A stretch of DNA of 48,575 nucleotides from Holophagaceae bacterium (GCA_025363715.1 JANYLR010000039.1:1-48575), one strand, 5' to 3'; counted from the first letter of the stretch, positions 16,601 to 25,185 are shown. The notes: generated by a model from the sequence alone, not told the origin. A program made the numbers and translations.

Positions 16601-18588
16601 AGCGGGGTCGCTGGATCGACCACCTTCCCCTCTGGATCGTACTGGGCGCCACGGTGTCCACAGGCTTCTACGAGACCTGGGAGCTGGCGATCATGGCCCT
16701 GCCGCTCCTGGTGGCCGTTGGCGTGGAGGGGCTCCGCTGGGATGTGGGCCGCCACCACCGCTGGCTGGAGATCGGAGCCCTGCTCTTCTTCCTGGGCGAT
16801 CTGGCCCTGGGCCGTGGCCTCTACCCCGTGGCCATCCATACACTGTTCCTGCTGGCCGGGCTCCGCCTCATCCTGCCCCGGGAACCCACCCAGCGGCGCC
16901 AGCTGCTGCTCATCGGATTCCTGCTCTTCCTGACCACGGCCATCGGCACCACGGACATCGCCTTCCTGGTCTGGACCCTGGCCTGGGCCTGCGCGGCCAC
17001 CCTGAGCCTTCTCCAGCTGACCTGGGAGCCTTCCGCCAACCTGCGTCGCGGTTCCCGCTCCCTGCCCCCCTATGCCCTGGTGCCCGGCTGGGTGGGGGCG
17101 GCTCTCCTGTTCGGCGCAGGGTTCTTCCTCCTGCTGCCGCGCCTGAGCCTGGGCCTGCGCACCGGCCTTCTTCCCAGCGTATCCAGAACCTTGAGCAGGG
17201 CGGGCCTTGGGGATCGCCTGGATCTCTCCAGCGGCGGGCCCATCGAACCGAACCCCGAGGTGGCGGTGCGGATCGCGCCGCCCCCCGGCATCGACCCCAT
17301 CCGGGATCCCGGGTGGACCTGGGGGCTGGAGCTGTTGCGGGGCATCACTTTGGAAGCCGTCCAGGGCCAGCGTTGGGAGCCTGGCGTGGTCACCCCATCC
17401 TATGCCGTCGCGCCTGGCTGGACCGCGATCACCCGACGAGCAGAGTTCCTTTTCTCTCCGAATCCTCAAGGCCTCCTGGCCCTCCCCTCCGGCCTGGTCC
17501 GCCTGGAACCCGCGGATCCCATGATCATCAGAGGTTCAGGGGCGAGCTATCGCTGGCGATACCTGCGGGCCCGCACGGTCCCTGTCACCGTGACCTGGAA
17601 TGCCGCCCAACCGCAGCTTCTGGAGCCGCGGATGTCCGCAGGTCGGGCGGAATTCCTCACCCGGCTGGAACCCGGCCACGAGGCAGCGCGACGGGCCAGC
17701 TTCCGGTTTGCCCCGGGCATTCTGCCAGCACCCCGCCTGGCCCAGACCCTGGAAACGGCCCTGCGCGGGTTCAGTTACTCCCTCGACAATCCCTCGGGCC
17801 TGGCCGCCAATCCGCTGGAGGACTTCCTGGAGCGGACCCAGGCGGGCCATTGCGAGTACTTCGCCTCCGCCATGGCTCTCATGCTGCGAGCCCGGGGCGT
17901 GCCGGCCCGGGTGGTGAACGGCTACCGGCTGGGCCCCTGGATCCCGGAGGGAGGCTATTTCCGGGTGAGTCAGAACGAGGCCCACAGCTGGGTCGAGCAC
18001 TGGCATGAAGGCCGCTGGTGGACTTCCGATCCCACGCCCCGGGGCCTCGCGACTGCAGCCATGGACGGTCACGGGCTGCGGGCCTACGAGCGGTGGCTGG
18101 ATGCGCTCCGCTATCGGTGGGATCGCTACGTGGTGCGGTTCTCGGACGAAGATCAGCAGGTGGGTCTCACCTGGCTCCAGGGGCAGATGCAGGGTTGGGA
18201 ATGGCGTTGGAAGGCCCCTTCGAAAACCGCGAGCTGGGCCCTGGGGCTGGCGGTTCTGGCCTGGCTGCTTTGGCGGAACCGCGCCCGCTGGCGGCCCGTC
18301 CCCGAAGGCCCGGGTCGCATCCGGGCTTTGCGTCCCCTGTTGGCGAATACCCGCAAGTCAGCGCCGCCCGGACCTGGTGATACCGCGCGGGCCTGGTTGC
18401 TGCGCCTGGGTCATCTGCGTCCAGAACGACTGGAGGCCTTGCAGCGCCTGGCCGATGAAGTGGACACGCAGGCCTACGGCCAGAAAGACACTTCAGCCTT
18501 CGCCCTGGCGAAGGCTGAAGCTATCGTGTGGCGGGACTGGAAGCCTCTTCCGCCTACTTCTCCGCAAACTTCTCAAAGGCCTTCATGA
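16591..18588 (+). CDS. TgpA-like membrane protein with transglutaminase domain (DUF3488-type)
   Basis: A 665-residue integral membrane protein. Residues about 1-190 hold six or so hydrophobic helices, the centre is extracytoplasmic, and a final helix lies near residues 550-570. The transglutaminase core carries the catalytic triad: Cys in A-G-H-C-E-Y-F-A-S-A-M-A, His in N-E-A-H-S-W-V-E, and Asp in W-T-S-D-P-T-P-R-G. The helices-transglutaminase-helix layout is that of the TgpA/YebA family, whose biochemical role is poorly defined. I chose the GTG at 16591 because GGGGAG lies 8 nt upstream; GTG at 16597 is the alternative. In many genomes TgpA follows moxR and DUF58 genes; here a DUF58 gene is about 20 kb away. 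Confidence 0.88.
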   Translation: MAVKRGRWIDHLPLWIVLGATVSTGFYETWELAIMALPLLVAVGVEGLRWDVGRHHRWLEIGALLFFLGDLALGRGLYPVAIHTLFLLAGLRLILPREPTQRRQLLLIGFLLFLTTAIGTTDIAFLVWTLAWACAATLSLLQLTWEPSANLRRGSRSLPPYALVPGWVGAALLFGAGFFLLLPRLSLGLRTGLLPSVSRTLSRAGLGDRLDLSSGGPIEPNPEVAVRIAPPPGIDPIRDPGWTWGLELLRGITLEAVQGQRWEPGVVTPSYAVAPGWTAITRRAEFLFSPNPQGLLALPSGLVRLEPADPMIIRGSGASYRWRYLRARTVPVTVTWNAAQPQLLEPRMSAGRAEFLTRLEPGHEAARRASFRFAPGILPAPRLAQTLETALRGFSYSLDNPSGLAANPLEDFLERTQAGHCEYFASAMALMLRARGVPARVVNGYRLGPWIPEGGYFRVSQNEAHSWVEHWHEGRWWTSDPTPRGLATAAMDGHGLRAYERWLDALRYRWDRYVVRFSDEDQQVGLTWLQGQMQGWEWRWKAPSKTASWALGLAVLAWLLWRNRARWRPVPEGPGRIRALRPLLANTRKSAPPGPGDTARAWLLRLGHLRPERLEALQRLADEVDTQAYGQKDTSAFALAKAEAIVWRDWKPLPPTSPQTSQRPS

Positions 18589-19321
18589 GTTCCATGGGCA
18601 GAGGGAAGACGATGGTGCTGTTCTTCTCCACGGCGATCTCGGTGAGGGTCTGCAGGTAGCGCATCTGGATGGCGACCGGGTTCTGGCTGATCTTGTTGGC
18701 GGCTTCGAGGAGCTGCTGGGAGGCCAGCAGTTCACCCTCGGCAGCGATGACCTTGGCGCGTTTTTCCCGCTCGGCCTCGGCCTGCTTGCCCATGGCCCGC
18801 TGGATCTGCTCGGGCAGATCCACGCTCTTGAGCTCGACGCTGTTCACTTCCACGCCCCAGGGCTCGGTGGAACGGTCGATGATCTCCCGTAGCCGCAGGC
18901 TGAGCTTCTCCCGGTCGGCCAGCAGCTCGTCCAGGCTGACTTCACCCAGGATGGATCGCAGGGTGGTCTGGGCGATCTGACTGGTGGCGTAGTAGTAGTT
19001 CTCCACGCCGATGATGGCCTGCTTGGGATCCAGGACCTTGGAGTAGACGACGGCGCTGACCTTCAGGCTGACGTTATCGCGGGTGATGATGTCCTGGCTC
19101 GGCACCTCCAGGACGGTGGTGCGCAGGGAAACGATCACGGCCTTCTGGAAGGGGCGCCAGATGAAGACCAGGCCGGGCCCCTTGGGGATGTTGCTCACCT
19201 TGCCCAGGGTGAAGACCACGGCCCGCTCATATTCGTTGATGACCTTGAGGCAGCTGAGGACCCAGATCAGGGCGAACAGGACGAACGGGAACAATCCGAA
19301 AGCGGGAAGCAGGGCATCCAT
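18554..19321 (-). CDS. Slipin: stomatin/prohibitin-like SPFH membrane protein
   Basis: A 255-residue protein with an N-terminal hydrophobic hairpin (about 4-25) and an SPFH/Band 7 domain. Motifs include Y-E-R-A-V-V-F-T-L-G-K, G-P-G-L-V-F-I-W-R-P-F, L-D-V/E-V-P-S-Q-D-I-I-T-R-D-N-V, then the helical region with I-I-D-R-S-T-E-P-W-G-V-E-V-N-S-V-E-L-K and the A-E-R-E-K-R-A-K-V-I-A-A-E-G-E coiled segment. This is the p-stomatin/slipin pattern. Slipins oligomerise on the inner membrane and are usually paired with an NfeD protease partner; none is adjacent here. Strong AGGAG before the ATG. Its 3' end overlaps the convergent TgpA-like gene by 35 nt. Confidence 0.92.
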   Translation of the reverse strand: MDALLPAFGLFPFVLFALIWVLSCLKVINEYERAVVFTLGKVSNIPKGPGLVFIWRPFQKAVIVSLRTTVLEVPSQDIITRDNVSLKVSAVVYSKVLDPKQAIIGVENYYYATSQIAQTTLRSILGEVSLDELLADREKLSLRLREIIDRSTEPWGVEVNSVELKSVDLPEQIQRAMGKQAEAEREKRAKVIAAEGELLASQQLLEAANKISQNPVAIQMRYLQTLTEIAVEKNSTIVFPLPMELMKAFEKFAEK

Positions 19322-19431
19322 GGGAGCTCCTTGAGAAGCCCCATCATGCCACTGGAATGGGCATAAAAAACAACCAGCCTCTCAGCTATCCTGCCTGGGG
19401 GCCCTTCCTCATCCTTTCCTCGGGAGAAACC

Positions 19432-20049
19432 ATGCGAATGACCTTGTTTGCCCTGGCTCTGCTTGCCTCCACTGGATTGATGGCCCAATCGGTTCGAACG
19501 AACGGCGGGCTGCAGGTAGGCCTCAGCCTGCCCACAGGCGATTTCGCGGACAAGAAGGACTTCGATGGCAGCTACCTCGGCGCCAATGAGGGGCTGGGCG
19601 TTCATTTCGGCGGACACTTCGATTTCAATTTCACCCCGCACCATCAGCTGCGCCTCGTCGCCCAGTCGAACGGTTTTGGCAGCAAGAAGCAGAACCTCTT
19701 CAGCGCCGGTTTCTACGATGGGACCCGCCAGAACACCTTCGGCGTGGCCCAGTTCGGAGCGGACTACGTCTACAATGCCGGTTCCCCCACCCGCGGCGGA
19801 TACTTCTTGGCGGGCTTGAACCTCAATCGGGTGGTCGCCAAGGCTGAATACTCCTTCTACGCCGACACCGAGATCACCCAGTCGGGCCGCCCGGGCCTTC
19901 GGGTGGGCGGCGGCTACAACTTCAACCGGCTCTTCAGCCTTGAGGCCCATGTCAACGGCGTATCGGTGGAGAAGAACGGCATCGATGGCCTGGGTTACGA
20001 CACCATCACCTGGCTGGCCGTGAGCGCGGTGTTCCGGTTCGGACGCTGA
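19432..20049 (+). CDS. Small outer-membrane beta-barrel protein
   Basis: A 205-residue secreted protein. The signal peptide (residues 1-18, ending L-M-A-Q) is followed by alternating beta strands typical of an eight-stranded barrel (G-L-Q-V-G-L-S-L-P, G-V-H-F-G-G-H-F-D-F-N, H-Q-L-R-L-V-A-Q-S-N) and a terminal strand A-V-S-A-V-F-R-F ending close to the C-terminus, as barrel-assembly recognition requires. GGGAG sits 6 nt before the chosen ATG; the frame opens 25 residues earlier, but that part lacks a signal-peptide pattern. The exact family (OmpW-like or other) cannot be decided by eye. It is monocistronic and divergent from the slipin gene. Confidence 0.8.
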   Translation: MRMTLFALALLASTGLMAQSVRTNGGLQVGLSLPTGDFADKKDFDGSYLGANEGLGVHFGGHFDFNFTPHHQLRLVAQSNGFGSKKQNLFSAGFYDGTRQNTFGVAQFGADYVYNAGSPTRGGYFLAGLNLNRVVAKAEYSFYADTEITQSGRPGLRVGGGYNFNRLFSLEAHVNGVSVEKNGIDGLGYDTITWLAVSAVFRFGR

Positions 20050-20057
20050 CCTGCTCT

Positions 20058-20681
20058 CTATTTCTTCACAAACGGATTGGTCGCCGCTTCCTCCCCGAGG
20101 GTGGTGGCGGGACCATGCCCGGGAATGACCAGGGTGGCGCCATCCAGCACATAGAGTTCCCGCCGGATGCTCTGCTCCAGCAGCTCCCAGCTACCGCCCC
20201 AGAGGTCCGTGCGGCCCACGCCCCCACGGAACAGTGTGTCGCCCGCCAGCAGCACCCGACCCTTGGCGAAATCGCCATGGAAACAGCAGGAGCCGGGCGT
20301 GTGGCCCGGCGTGTGCAAAGTTGTCAGATCCAGGTGACGGTCACCAGCCTCCAGGGCCGTCATATCCGGCTGGGGGATGTCGGGCATCCCGAACCGCCCT
20401 GTCTGCTGGGGCAGGGCTTCGATGAGAAAAGTGTCGTCCTCGTGCAGATGGGCCGGGCACTGCCAGAGTTCCTGCAGTTCTTTGGTGGCGCCCACATGAT
20501 CGAAGTGGGCGTGGGTGTGCAGCAGGGCGGTGACCTGGAAGCCCAGGGCCTCCACGCGCTTGCGGATCTTGGCGCCGTCGCCGCCGGGATCCACCACCAG
20601 ACCCAGGCCCGTGGCGGGATCCCACAGCAGGGAACAGTTGCAGCCCAGGGGGCCCACGGGGAAGGTTTCGAGGCTCAGCAT
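20058..20681 (-). CDS. MBL-fold metallo-hydrolase (glyoxalase II-like)
   Basis: A 207-residue metallo-beta-lactamase-fold enzyme. The dimetal site is visible as T-H-A-H-F-D-H (first ligands), the downstream H in L-H-T-P-G-H-T-P-G-S, the Asp in L-L-A-G-D-T-L-F, and the last His in V-I-P-G-H-G-P-A-T-T. This is the compact YcbL/GloB-related subgroup of soluble hydrolases, often acting on thioesters; substrate specificity cannot be read from sequence. The start at 20681 matches the family N-terminus (L-E-T-F-P-V-G-P-L-G-C-N-C); a frame extension to 20750 is not conserved-looking. GGAAGG lies directly against the ATG, a suboptimal spacing. Confidence 0.88.
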   Translation of the reverse strand: MLSLETFPVGPLGCNCSLLWDPATGLGLVVDPGGDGAKIRKRVEALGFQVTALLHTHAHFDHVGATKELQELWQCPAHLHEDDTFLIEALPQQTGRFGMPDIPQPDMTALEAGDRHLDLTTLHTPGHTPGSCCFHGDFAKGRVLLAGDTLFRGGVGRTDLWGGSWELLEQSIRRELYVLDGATLVIPGHGPATTLGEEAATNPFVKK

Positions 20682-20780
20682 CCTTCCATTGTCGCTAATC
20701 CGGGACCATGAGCCCGTCAAAGTATTTGTGCGGCACGCGGGGCATTCCAATTGCTTGGACAGGCTCCTAGAGTGGGGACC

Positions 20781-20894
20781 ATGACCAGCGAACCCTGCCC
20801 ATCCCGGCTGTCCAGCTGGGACTTCCTGCCTCTGCTCACGGGCCTCCTCCTACTGCCCGCGGCTCTGCTCATCTGCTTCTCCCTCGCTCACTGA
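20781..20894 (+). CDS. Predicted membrane micropeptide A (37 aa)
   Basis: An ATG-to-TGA frame encoding 37 residues: a polar start (M-T-S-E-P-C-P-S-R-L-S-S-W-D) and then one hydrophobic helix (F-L-P-L-L-T-G-L-L-L-L-P-A-A-L-L-I-C-F), ending S-L-A-H. A purine-rich GTGGGGA precedes the ATG by 2-3 nt. The stop lies 7 nt upstream of a second small membrane ORF, and both lead into uvrC, as in an operon. Translation is inferred from the ribosome-binding site, the start/stop spacing and the coherent hydrophobic profile. No family is recognised. Confidence 0.45.
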   Translation: MTSEPCPSRLSSWDFLPLLTGLLLLPAALLICFSLAH

Positions 20895-20901
20895 GGACCC
20901 C

Positions 20902-21030
20902 ATGCCCGATTTCCTCGTCATTGCATTGCTCGTCATCGGCCCCATCGGCATCTGGTTCCTCATGCGGTACCTGAACAAACCTCAAGCGACGACTCCGGGG
21001 AGCAAGCCCCCATCCACGCCCGGAGACTGA
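20902..21030 (+). CDS. Predicted membrane micropeptide B (42 aa)
   Basis: A 42-residue frame with GAGGA 4 nt before its ATG. The helix F-L-V-I-A-L-L-V-I-G-P-I-G-I-W-F-L-M covers residues 4-21. It is followed by a positively charged R-Y-L-N-K and a Pro/Thr/Ser-rich tail, so the tail is probably cytoplasmic. It starts 7 nt after micropeptide A and ends 10 nt before the uvrC GTG. The topology resembles small subunits of membrane complexes, but no partner complex is encoded nearby and no family is recognised. The better ribosome-binding site makes it more likely to be expressed than micropeptide A. Confidence 0.55.
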   Translation: MPDFLVIALLVIGPIGIWFLMRYLNKPQATTPGSKPPSTPGD

Positions 21031-21040
21031 GCTGAACCCC

Positions 21041-22867
21041 GTGGCCAGCGTCCGCACCAACCTCGAGAAGTCCCCCTTCCTGAAGCGCAAGCTGGGGGAC
21101 CTGCCCACGCGCCCTGGCTGCTACCTCTACCGGGACGAGGGTGGCAACCTGCTCTATGTGGGCAAGGCCAAGGTGCTGCGGAACCGGGTGAAGTCCTACT
21201 TCCAGCAGAAGCGACTGGACGCCAAGACCCGGCGCCTAGTGGCAAGGATTTGGGATATCGAGCTCATCGTCTGCGAAACGGAACTCGAAGCGCTCGTCCT
21301 CGAGAACAACCTCATCAAGGAGCACTGGCCGCCCTTCAACATCCTGCTCAAGGACGACAAGAGTTACCCCTATGTGAAGCTCACCTGGAAGGAGGCCTTT
21401 CCCAAGGTCTATGTGACGCGCAAGGTGCGCAAGGACGGCAGCCTTTACTTCGGCCCTTTCTTTCCCGCCAGCACCGCCTATCGAACCGCCGAGCTGGTCT
21501 ACCGCTTCTTCCAGATCCGCGACTGCGACATCGACATCGATGGCAAGCGCGGCCGCGCCTGCCTCAAATACCAGCTGCATCGCTGCACGGCCCCCTGCAT
21601 CGCCGCCGTGGGCCAGGAGGCCTACCGGGAACAGGCCAAGGAGGCGCGGCTGTTCCTGGAAGGCAAGCGCGACGAGCTGAAGGCCCGGCTGGAGGCGGCC
21701 ATGTGGAAGGCCGCCGAAGCCGCCGCCTTCGAACAGGCCGCCCAGCACCGGGACGCGCTGCAGCAGGTGGACGCCTGGTTCACTCGCCAAAAAGCCGCCA
21801 GCGCGGACCTGGATGACACGGATGTCTACGGCAGCGCCGTGCTGGATGGCCGGGCCTGCGTCCACCGCCTGATGCTGCGTGAAGGCCGCATGATGGGCCG
21901 CCAGGAGTATGTGCTGGAGGACATCGAGGTCTTTGATGGCGCCGTGCTGGCCCAGGTGCTTCAGCGGGTCTACAGCGCGGACCCCGTGCCCGCGAAGCTG
22001 CTTGTGGAAGTCGAGCCGGACGATGGCGTGCTGCTGCGAGATTGGCTGTCGGGCCTGCGGGGCACCAAAGCCCGCATCCACGTTCCCCAGAAGGGCGAAA
22101 AGGTGGACCTGCTGGCCATGGCCCAGGAAAACGCCCGGCTGGCCCTGGAGCGCAAGTTCGAGCCAGCCCGCTTGAACGAAGCCGTGTTGGAGGGCCTCCA
22201 GGCCTTCCTGGGTCTGAGCCACCTGCCCCGCCGCCTGGAGTGCTTCGATATCAGCCACGGCCAGGGGCGGGAGGTGGTGGCCAGCAGTGTGGTGTTCAGC
22301 GATGGCGTGCCCGACAAAGCCCGCTACCGCCGCTTCAAGATGACCAACGAGCAGAACGATGACTTCGCCAACATGCAGGAGGCGGTCACGCGCCGGTACC
22401 GGCGCATGAGGGATGAGGGCCAGGAGTTCCCCAACCTGGTGATCATCGACGGCGGTTTGGGACAGCTGCATGCTGCGGAGGCCGCGCTGCGCGACCTGGG
22501 CCTTGAGCAGTTGGAGCTCGCCAGTCTGGCCAAAAAGGAGGAGCTGGTCTTCCGTCCCGGTTCCAGCGCACCCCTGAAGATCCCAACATCCTCTCCGGTG
22601 CTGCAGCTGCTGCAGCGCATCCGGGATGAGGCCCACCGCTTCGCCATCACCTACCACCGGGCCCTGCGGGCCAAGCGCACCCTGCAGACTGAGCTGACGC
22701 AGGTTCCGGGTATCGGTCCGGCCACCGCGAAGAAACTGCTTCAGGCCTTCGGCAGTGTCACCAAGGTGCGGGAGACCTCTGAAGCTGATCTCACCCAGGC
22801 CATCGGCGCGGCTGCGACGAGAAAGGTGCTGGCCTGGCGGAACAGCCCGGCCGACCTGGCTCCCTGA
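21041..22867 (+). CDS. uvrC: UvrABC system protein C (excinuclease subunit)
   Basis: A 608-residue nucleotide-excision-repair nuclease that cuts on both sides of a lesion. It has an N-terminal GIY-YIG domain (G-C-Y-L-Y-R-D-E-G-G-N-L-L-Y-V-G-K-A, residues about 23-40), a cysteine-bearing region (C-L-K-Y-Q-L-H-R-C-T-A-P-C), and a UVR motif near residues 205-240 that binds UvrB. An RNase H-like endonuclease domain follows (E-C-F-D-I-S-H, V-V-F-S-D-G-V, L-V-I-I-D-G-G-L-G-Q-L), then tandem helix-hairpin-helix motifs ending the protein (V-P-G-I-G-P-A-T-A-K-K-L). Length is typical. The GTG start at 21041 fits the family N-terminus. Convergent with the Sel1-repeat gene, whose stop is directly adjacent. 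Confidence 0.95.
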   Translation: MASVRTNLEKSPFLKRKLGDLPTRPGCYLYRDEGGNLLYVGKAKVLRNRVKSYFQQKRLDAKTRRLVARIWDIELIVCETELEALVLENNLIKEHWPPFNILLKDDKSYPYVKLTWKEAFPKVYVTRKVRKDGSLYFGPFFPASTAYRTAELVYRFFQIRDCDIDIDGKRGRACLKYQLHRCTAPCIAAVGQEAYREQAKEARLFLEGKRDELKARLEAAMWKAAEAAAFEQAAQHRDALQQVDAWFTRQKAASADLDDTDVYGSAVLDGRACVHRLMLREGRMMGRQEYVLEDIEVFDGAVLAQVLQRVYSADPVPAKLLVEVEPDDGVLLRDWLSGLRGTKARIHVPQKGEKVDLLAMAQENARLALERKFEPARLNEAVLEGLQAFLGLSHLPRRLECFDISHGQGREVVASSVVFSDGVPDKARYRRFKMTNEQNDDFANMQEAVTRRYRRMRDEGQEFPNLVIIDGGLGQLHAAEAALRDLGLEQLELASLAKKEELVFRPGSSAPLKIPTSSPVLQLLQRIRDEAHRFAITYHRALRAKRTLQTELTQVPGIGPATAKKLLQAFGSVTKVRETSEADLTQAIGAAATRKVLAWRNSPADLAP

Positions 22868-23512
22868 TCAGCGTCCGCCCTCAATCTTGGCCAGCTCCAA
22901 GCGGGCCGCGTCGCTGCCCTTCTCTGCTGCCTTCCGATACCAGTAGAGGCCCTTCTCCCGGTCCTGGGGCACGTTGAGTCCGTAGTAGTACATGACGCCG
23001 AGCAGGCGCATGGCGTGAGCATCCCCGGCCTTGGCCTGCTGGAGGTAGACCTCGGTGGCGGGGGGAGCAGCCTCGGCCGCAGCCGTGGTCCCTACTTTGG
23101 CAGCCGAACCGCCGACGAATGACCTGGCTCCAGAAAGAAGGAAATACGCCCCCATCCCCACGACCATCAGGGCGGCAACCAGCCCAAGAGGCCGTTTCCA
23201 CCCGAAGGGTTTGGCCACCACGGGCTGGTGGGCCTGTTGCTGGGTCTGCCCTTCCGTCTCCAGGGGTTGATCCACCTTCTGCACCCGGATGGGGGGTTCA
23301 TCTCCCTTGTGCAGCACGAGTCGTTGGGTCTGGTCGGGATCGTTGGCGAGTTCCGGCCGGGGCAGTTTCATGGCCGCGTGAGAGCTCAGGAGCTTCGGAA
23401 TATCGACCTGGACCGTGCTGCGGGGATCCACCGGCACCCCCGCGGGCAGGCGCAGAGTCTCGTCCGGGGAAGGCTCCGGAGTGGATGGGTTGCGGGGGTC
23501 GGGGGCGGACAT
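22868..23512 (-). CDS. Membrane-anchored Sel1-repeat protein
   Basis: A 214-residue protein with three parts. Residues 1-105 are polar and proline-rich, presumably cytoplasmic. One membrane helix (P-L-G-L-V-A-A-L-M-V-V-G-M-G-A-Y-F-L-L) lies near residues 110-130. The C-terminus has one and a half Sel1/TPR-like repeats (G-D-A-H-A-M-R-L-L-G-V-M-Y-Y-Y-G-L-N-V-P-Q-D-R-E-K-G-L-Y-W-Y then A-A-E-K-G-S-D-A-A-R-L). Sel1 repeats mediate protein-protein contacts. AGGAGGG precedes the ATG at 23512. It is last in the scpA operon; its partner is unknown. Confidence 0.85.
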   Translation of the reverse strand: MSAPDPRNPSTPEPSPDETLRLPAGVPVDPRSTVQVDIPKLLSSHAAMKLPRPELANDPDQTQRLVLHKGDEPPIRVQKVDQPLETEGQTQQQAHQPVVAKPFGWKRPLGLVAALMVVGMGAYFLLSGARSFVGGSAAKVGTTAAAEAAPPATEVYLQQAKAGDAHAMRLLGVMYYYGLNVPQDREKGLYWYRKAAEKGSDAARLELAKIEGGR

Positions 23513-23555
23513 GCACCCTCCTTTGCGGATGGGGTTCCCCAGCATAGCGGATGTC

Positions 23556-24011
23556 TCAGGCCTCCAAGGCCCCTGCCCAACGAGCGTAGCGTGGGACCAG
23601 GGCCAGGAAGAGCAGCGGCGTCATCAGGATGAACCCCCAGACGTGGCGCGGCGAGTGGCTCCCGGCCAGCACCCAGTAGACCAGGCCGCAGAGGCTGCTG
23701 GACTCCAGCGCCACCGCGGATATCAGGCCCTCCCGGAGGATTATTGAAGGGCGCTGAGCCTCGGGAACCGTCTTGAAGGCCCTGAGGGCATGAGCGCTTC
23801 GCCACCAGACCCAGGTGGCCGAGAGGAAGACCAGGCCCGTGAACAGGTAGCCCACCTGCTGGATGATCCCTTCCAGAGGCTGGGTTCCGGCAGGCACTGC
23901 GCCCGACAGGAGCAGCACCGAGACCAGCCCCGGCGTGCCCAGACAAAGGGCCAGCCCAGCCCCATAGGCCACTCGATGAGCGGACCGGAGAGAGTCGGCC
24001 TCCCCGCTCAC
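23556..24011 (-). CDS. Four-helix membrane protein of unknown function
   Basis: A 151-residue integral membrane protein. Four hydrophobic segments are visible near residues 15-37, 50-70, 93-115 and 122-142. Charged residues sit in the loop after helix 2 (R-S-A-H-A-L-R-A-F-K) and at the C-terminus (P-R-Y-A-R-W). It starts at a GTG overlapping the scpA stop as GTGA, so translation is probably coupled to scpA. I recognise no family. The pairing with a chromosome-segregation gene may be only positional. Confidence 0.7.
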   Translation of the reverse strand: MSGEADSLRSAHRVAYGAGLALCLGTPGLVSVLLLSGAVPAGTQPLEGIIQQVGYLFTGLVFLSATWVWWRSAHALRAFKTVPEAQRPSIILREGLISAVALESSSLCGLVYWVLAGSHSPRHVWGFILMTPLLFLALVPRYARWAGALEA

Positions 24012-24823
24012 GCGGCCTCGGCGGCCTTGACGCGGATTTCGCCGAAGGTTTCGCCCTGGACCAGGGCGATGCGGCCCGTGCGGACCAGTTCCAGAAGAGC
24101 CAGGAAGGTCAGCACCAGCTCCTCGCGGCTATTCACCTGGGCAAGCAGTCCCTGAAAAGGCTTCCAGAGGCCGTCCTGGAGACTGCGGAGCACTTCCATC
24201 ACCCGCTGCTCCAGCGTCTTGGGCTGGGTGCGGACTTCCACCGGCGGGGGCGGCATCAGGCGCTTGAGGGCCTCCCGGTAGGCGCCCAGCAGATCGAAGA
24301 GGGTGGCACGGATGGGCTCTTCTTCCACTCGCTTGTGATCATCCAGGTCGATGCCCGGGGAAAAGGCGATCTTCTGCCAAACGGATTCGCGCTCCGAAAG
24401 CACCAGGGCCGCGGCCTTCACCTGCTGGTAGTCCAGTAGCCGCTGGACGAGGGTCTCACGGGGATCCTCCTCGCCGCATTCCTGGGGTGGGCGGGGCAGC
24501 ATGAGCCGGGACTTGATCTGCAGCAGCTGGGCCGCCATGGCCACGAACTCCGCGGCGATCTCCAGATTCAGCTCCTCCATGAGCTTCAGATAGTCCATGT
24601 ACTGGCGGGTGACCTCGGCCATGGGCAGGTTCAGGATGTCGAGTTTCTGCTCGTGGATGAGGTGCAGCAGCAGGTCCAGGGGCCCGTCAAAGGCCGACAG
24701 GTGGAGCGCGAGGCCACGGAACTTCGTTTCGAAGCCCTTGGGAGGCTCGAAGGTCCTCGAAACCGCGGGCACAGGCACGACTTCAGCCACGGATTCGGGA
24801 GTTTCCTGAGGGGTATCGGACAT
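24008..24823 (-). CDS. scpA: Segregation and condensation protein A
   Basis: A 271-residue kleisin that bridges the two SMC heads together with ScpB. The N-terminal domain shows the family's F-D-G-P-L-D-L-L-L-H-L-I (about residues 45-56), I-H-E-Q-K-L-D-I-L-N-L-P-M-A-E-V and the long helix Y-L-K-L-M-E-E-L-N-L-E-I-A-A-E-F-V-A-M-A-A-Q-L-L-Q-I-K-S. The C-terminal winged-helix region ends with E-L-V-L-T-F-L-A-L-L-E-L-V-R-T-G-R-I-A-L-V-Q, as expected. The first 40 residues are an acidic, proline-containing extension. scpB is not adjacent, which differs from the common scpA-scpB pair. Confidence 0.93.
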   Translation of the reverse strand: MSDTPQETPESVAEVVPVPAVSRTFEPPKGFETKFRGLALHLSAFDGPLDLLLHLIHEQKLDILNLPMAEVTRQYMDYLKLMEELNLEIAAEFVAMAAQLLQIKSRLMLPRPPQECGEEDPRETLVQRLLDYQQVKAAALVLSERESVWQKIAFSPGIDLDDHKRVEEEPIRATLFDLLGAYREALKRLMPPPPVEVRTQPKTLEQRVMEVLRSLQDGLWKPFQGLLAQVNSREELVLTFLALLELVRTGRIALVQGETFGEIRVKAAEAA

Positions 24824-25185
24824 GGCTCCATTCTAGCCCGGCCATGGTCCATGAATCGTCTCTGAAACAGCAATTCAGACCATAGCCGAAAGCAGATGGG
24901 CAGGGAGCAAAGGCAAAAGTGCATTCAGCCGGGGATGAACGGGGATTCACGGGGACGGGATCGAAATGGGATTTTTCCGTATTTGTATCCCCGCCCATCC
25001 CCGTCTATCCCCGGCAAAATCGGCTTTTTGGTGAAGGGTTGGTGTTCTTGAACCCTGGAATAGCCACGGCAAGAACCTCAGATGCCTCAGATGGCCGCCG
25101 ACCCAACACGCGTGAGCCCATCACCTACAGAGTCTGGCAATTCAATCTATGGCCAAGACACGTCGCCGCGACACAATGGAGGGCC
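24824..25185. other. Gene-free spacer between scpA and lipA
   Basis: A 362-bp divergent spacer. It holds the GGGGAT-unit inverted repeat (24928-25015, listed separately), a short inverted repeat AGGGTT/AACCCT near 25035-25060, and a direct repeat of CCTCAGATG around 25077-25093. An open frame covers part of it upstream of lipA but has no coding character. Promoters for both flanking genes must lie here; I cannot place them confidently. Confidence 0.6.
24928..25015. repeat. Iterated inverted repeat, 10-bp GGGGAT-type units
   Basis: The left arm (24928-24962) has three units of GGGGAT/AxxxxC type with 10-bp spacing, beginning GCCGGGGATGAACGGGGATT. The right arm (24987-25015) carries the reverse complement, beginning ATCCCCGCCCATCCCCGTCT. 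The first nine bases and the second GGGGAT unit pair perfectly; the spacer positions vary. The predicted RNA or cruciform would be a stem of about 28 bp with mismatches and a 24-nt AT-rich loop. Confidence 0.75.

Noticed and set aside
24919..25185. Upstream extension of lipA (89 codons).
   Set aside because: It translates an inverted repeat element and spacer DNA, and the GGAGG at the internal ATG fits the family start.
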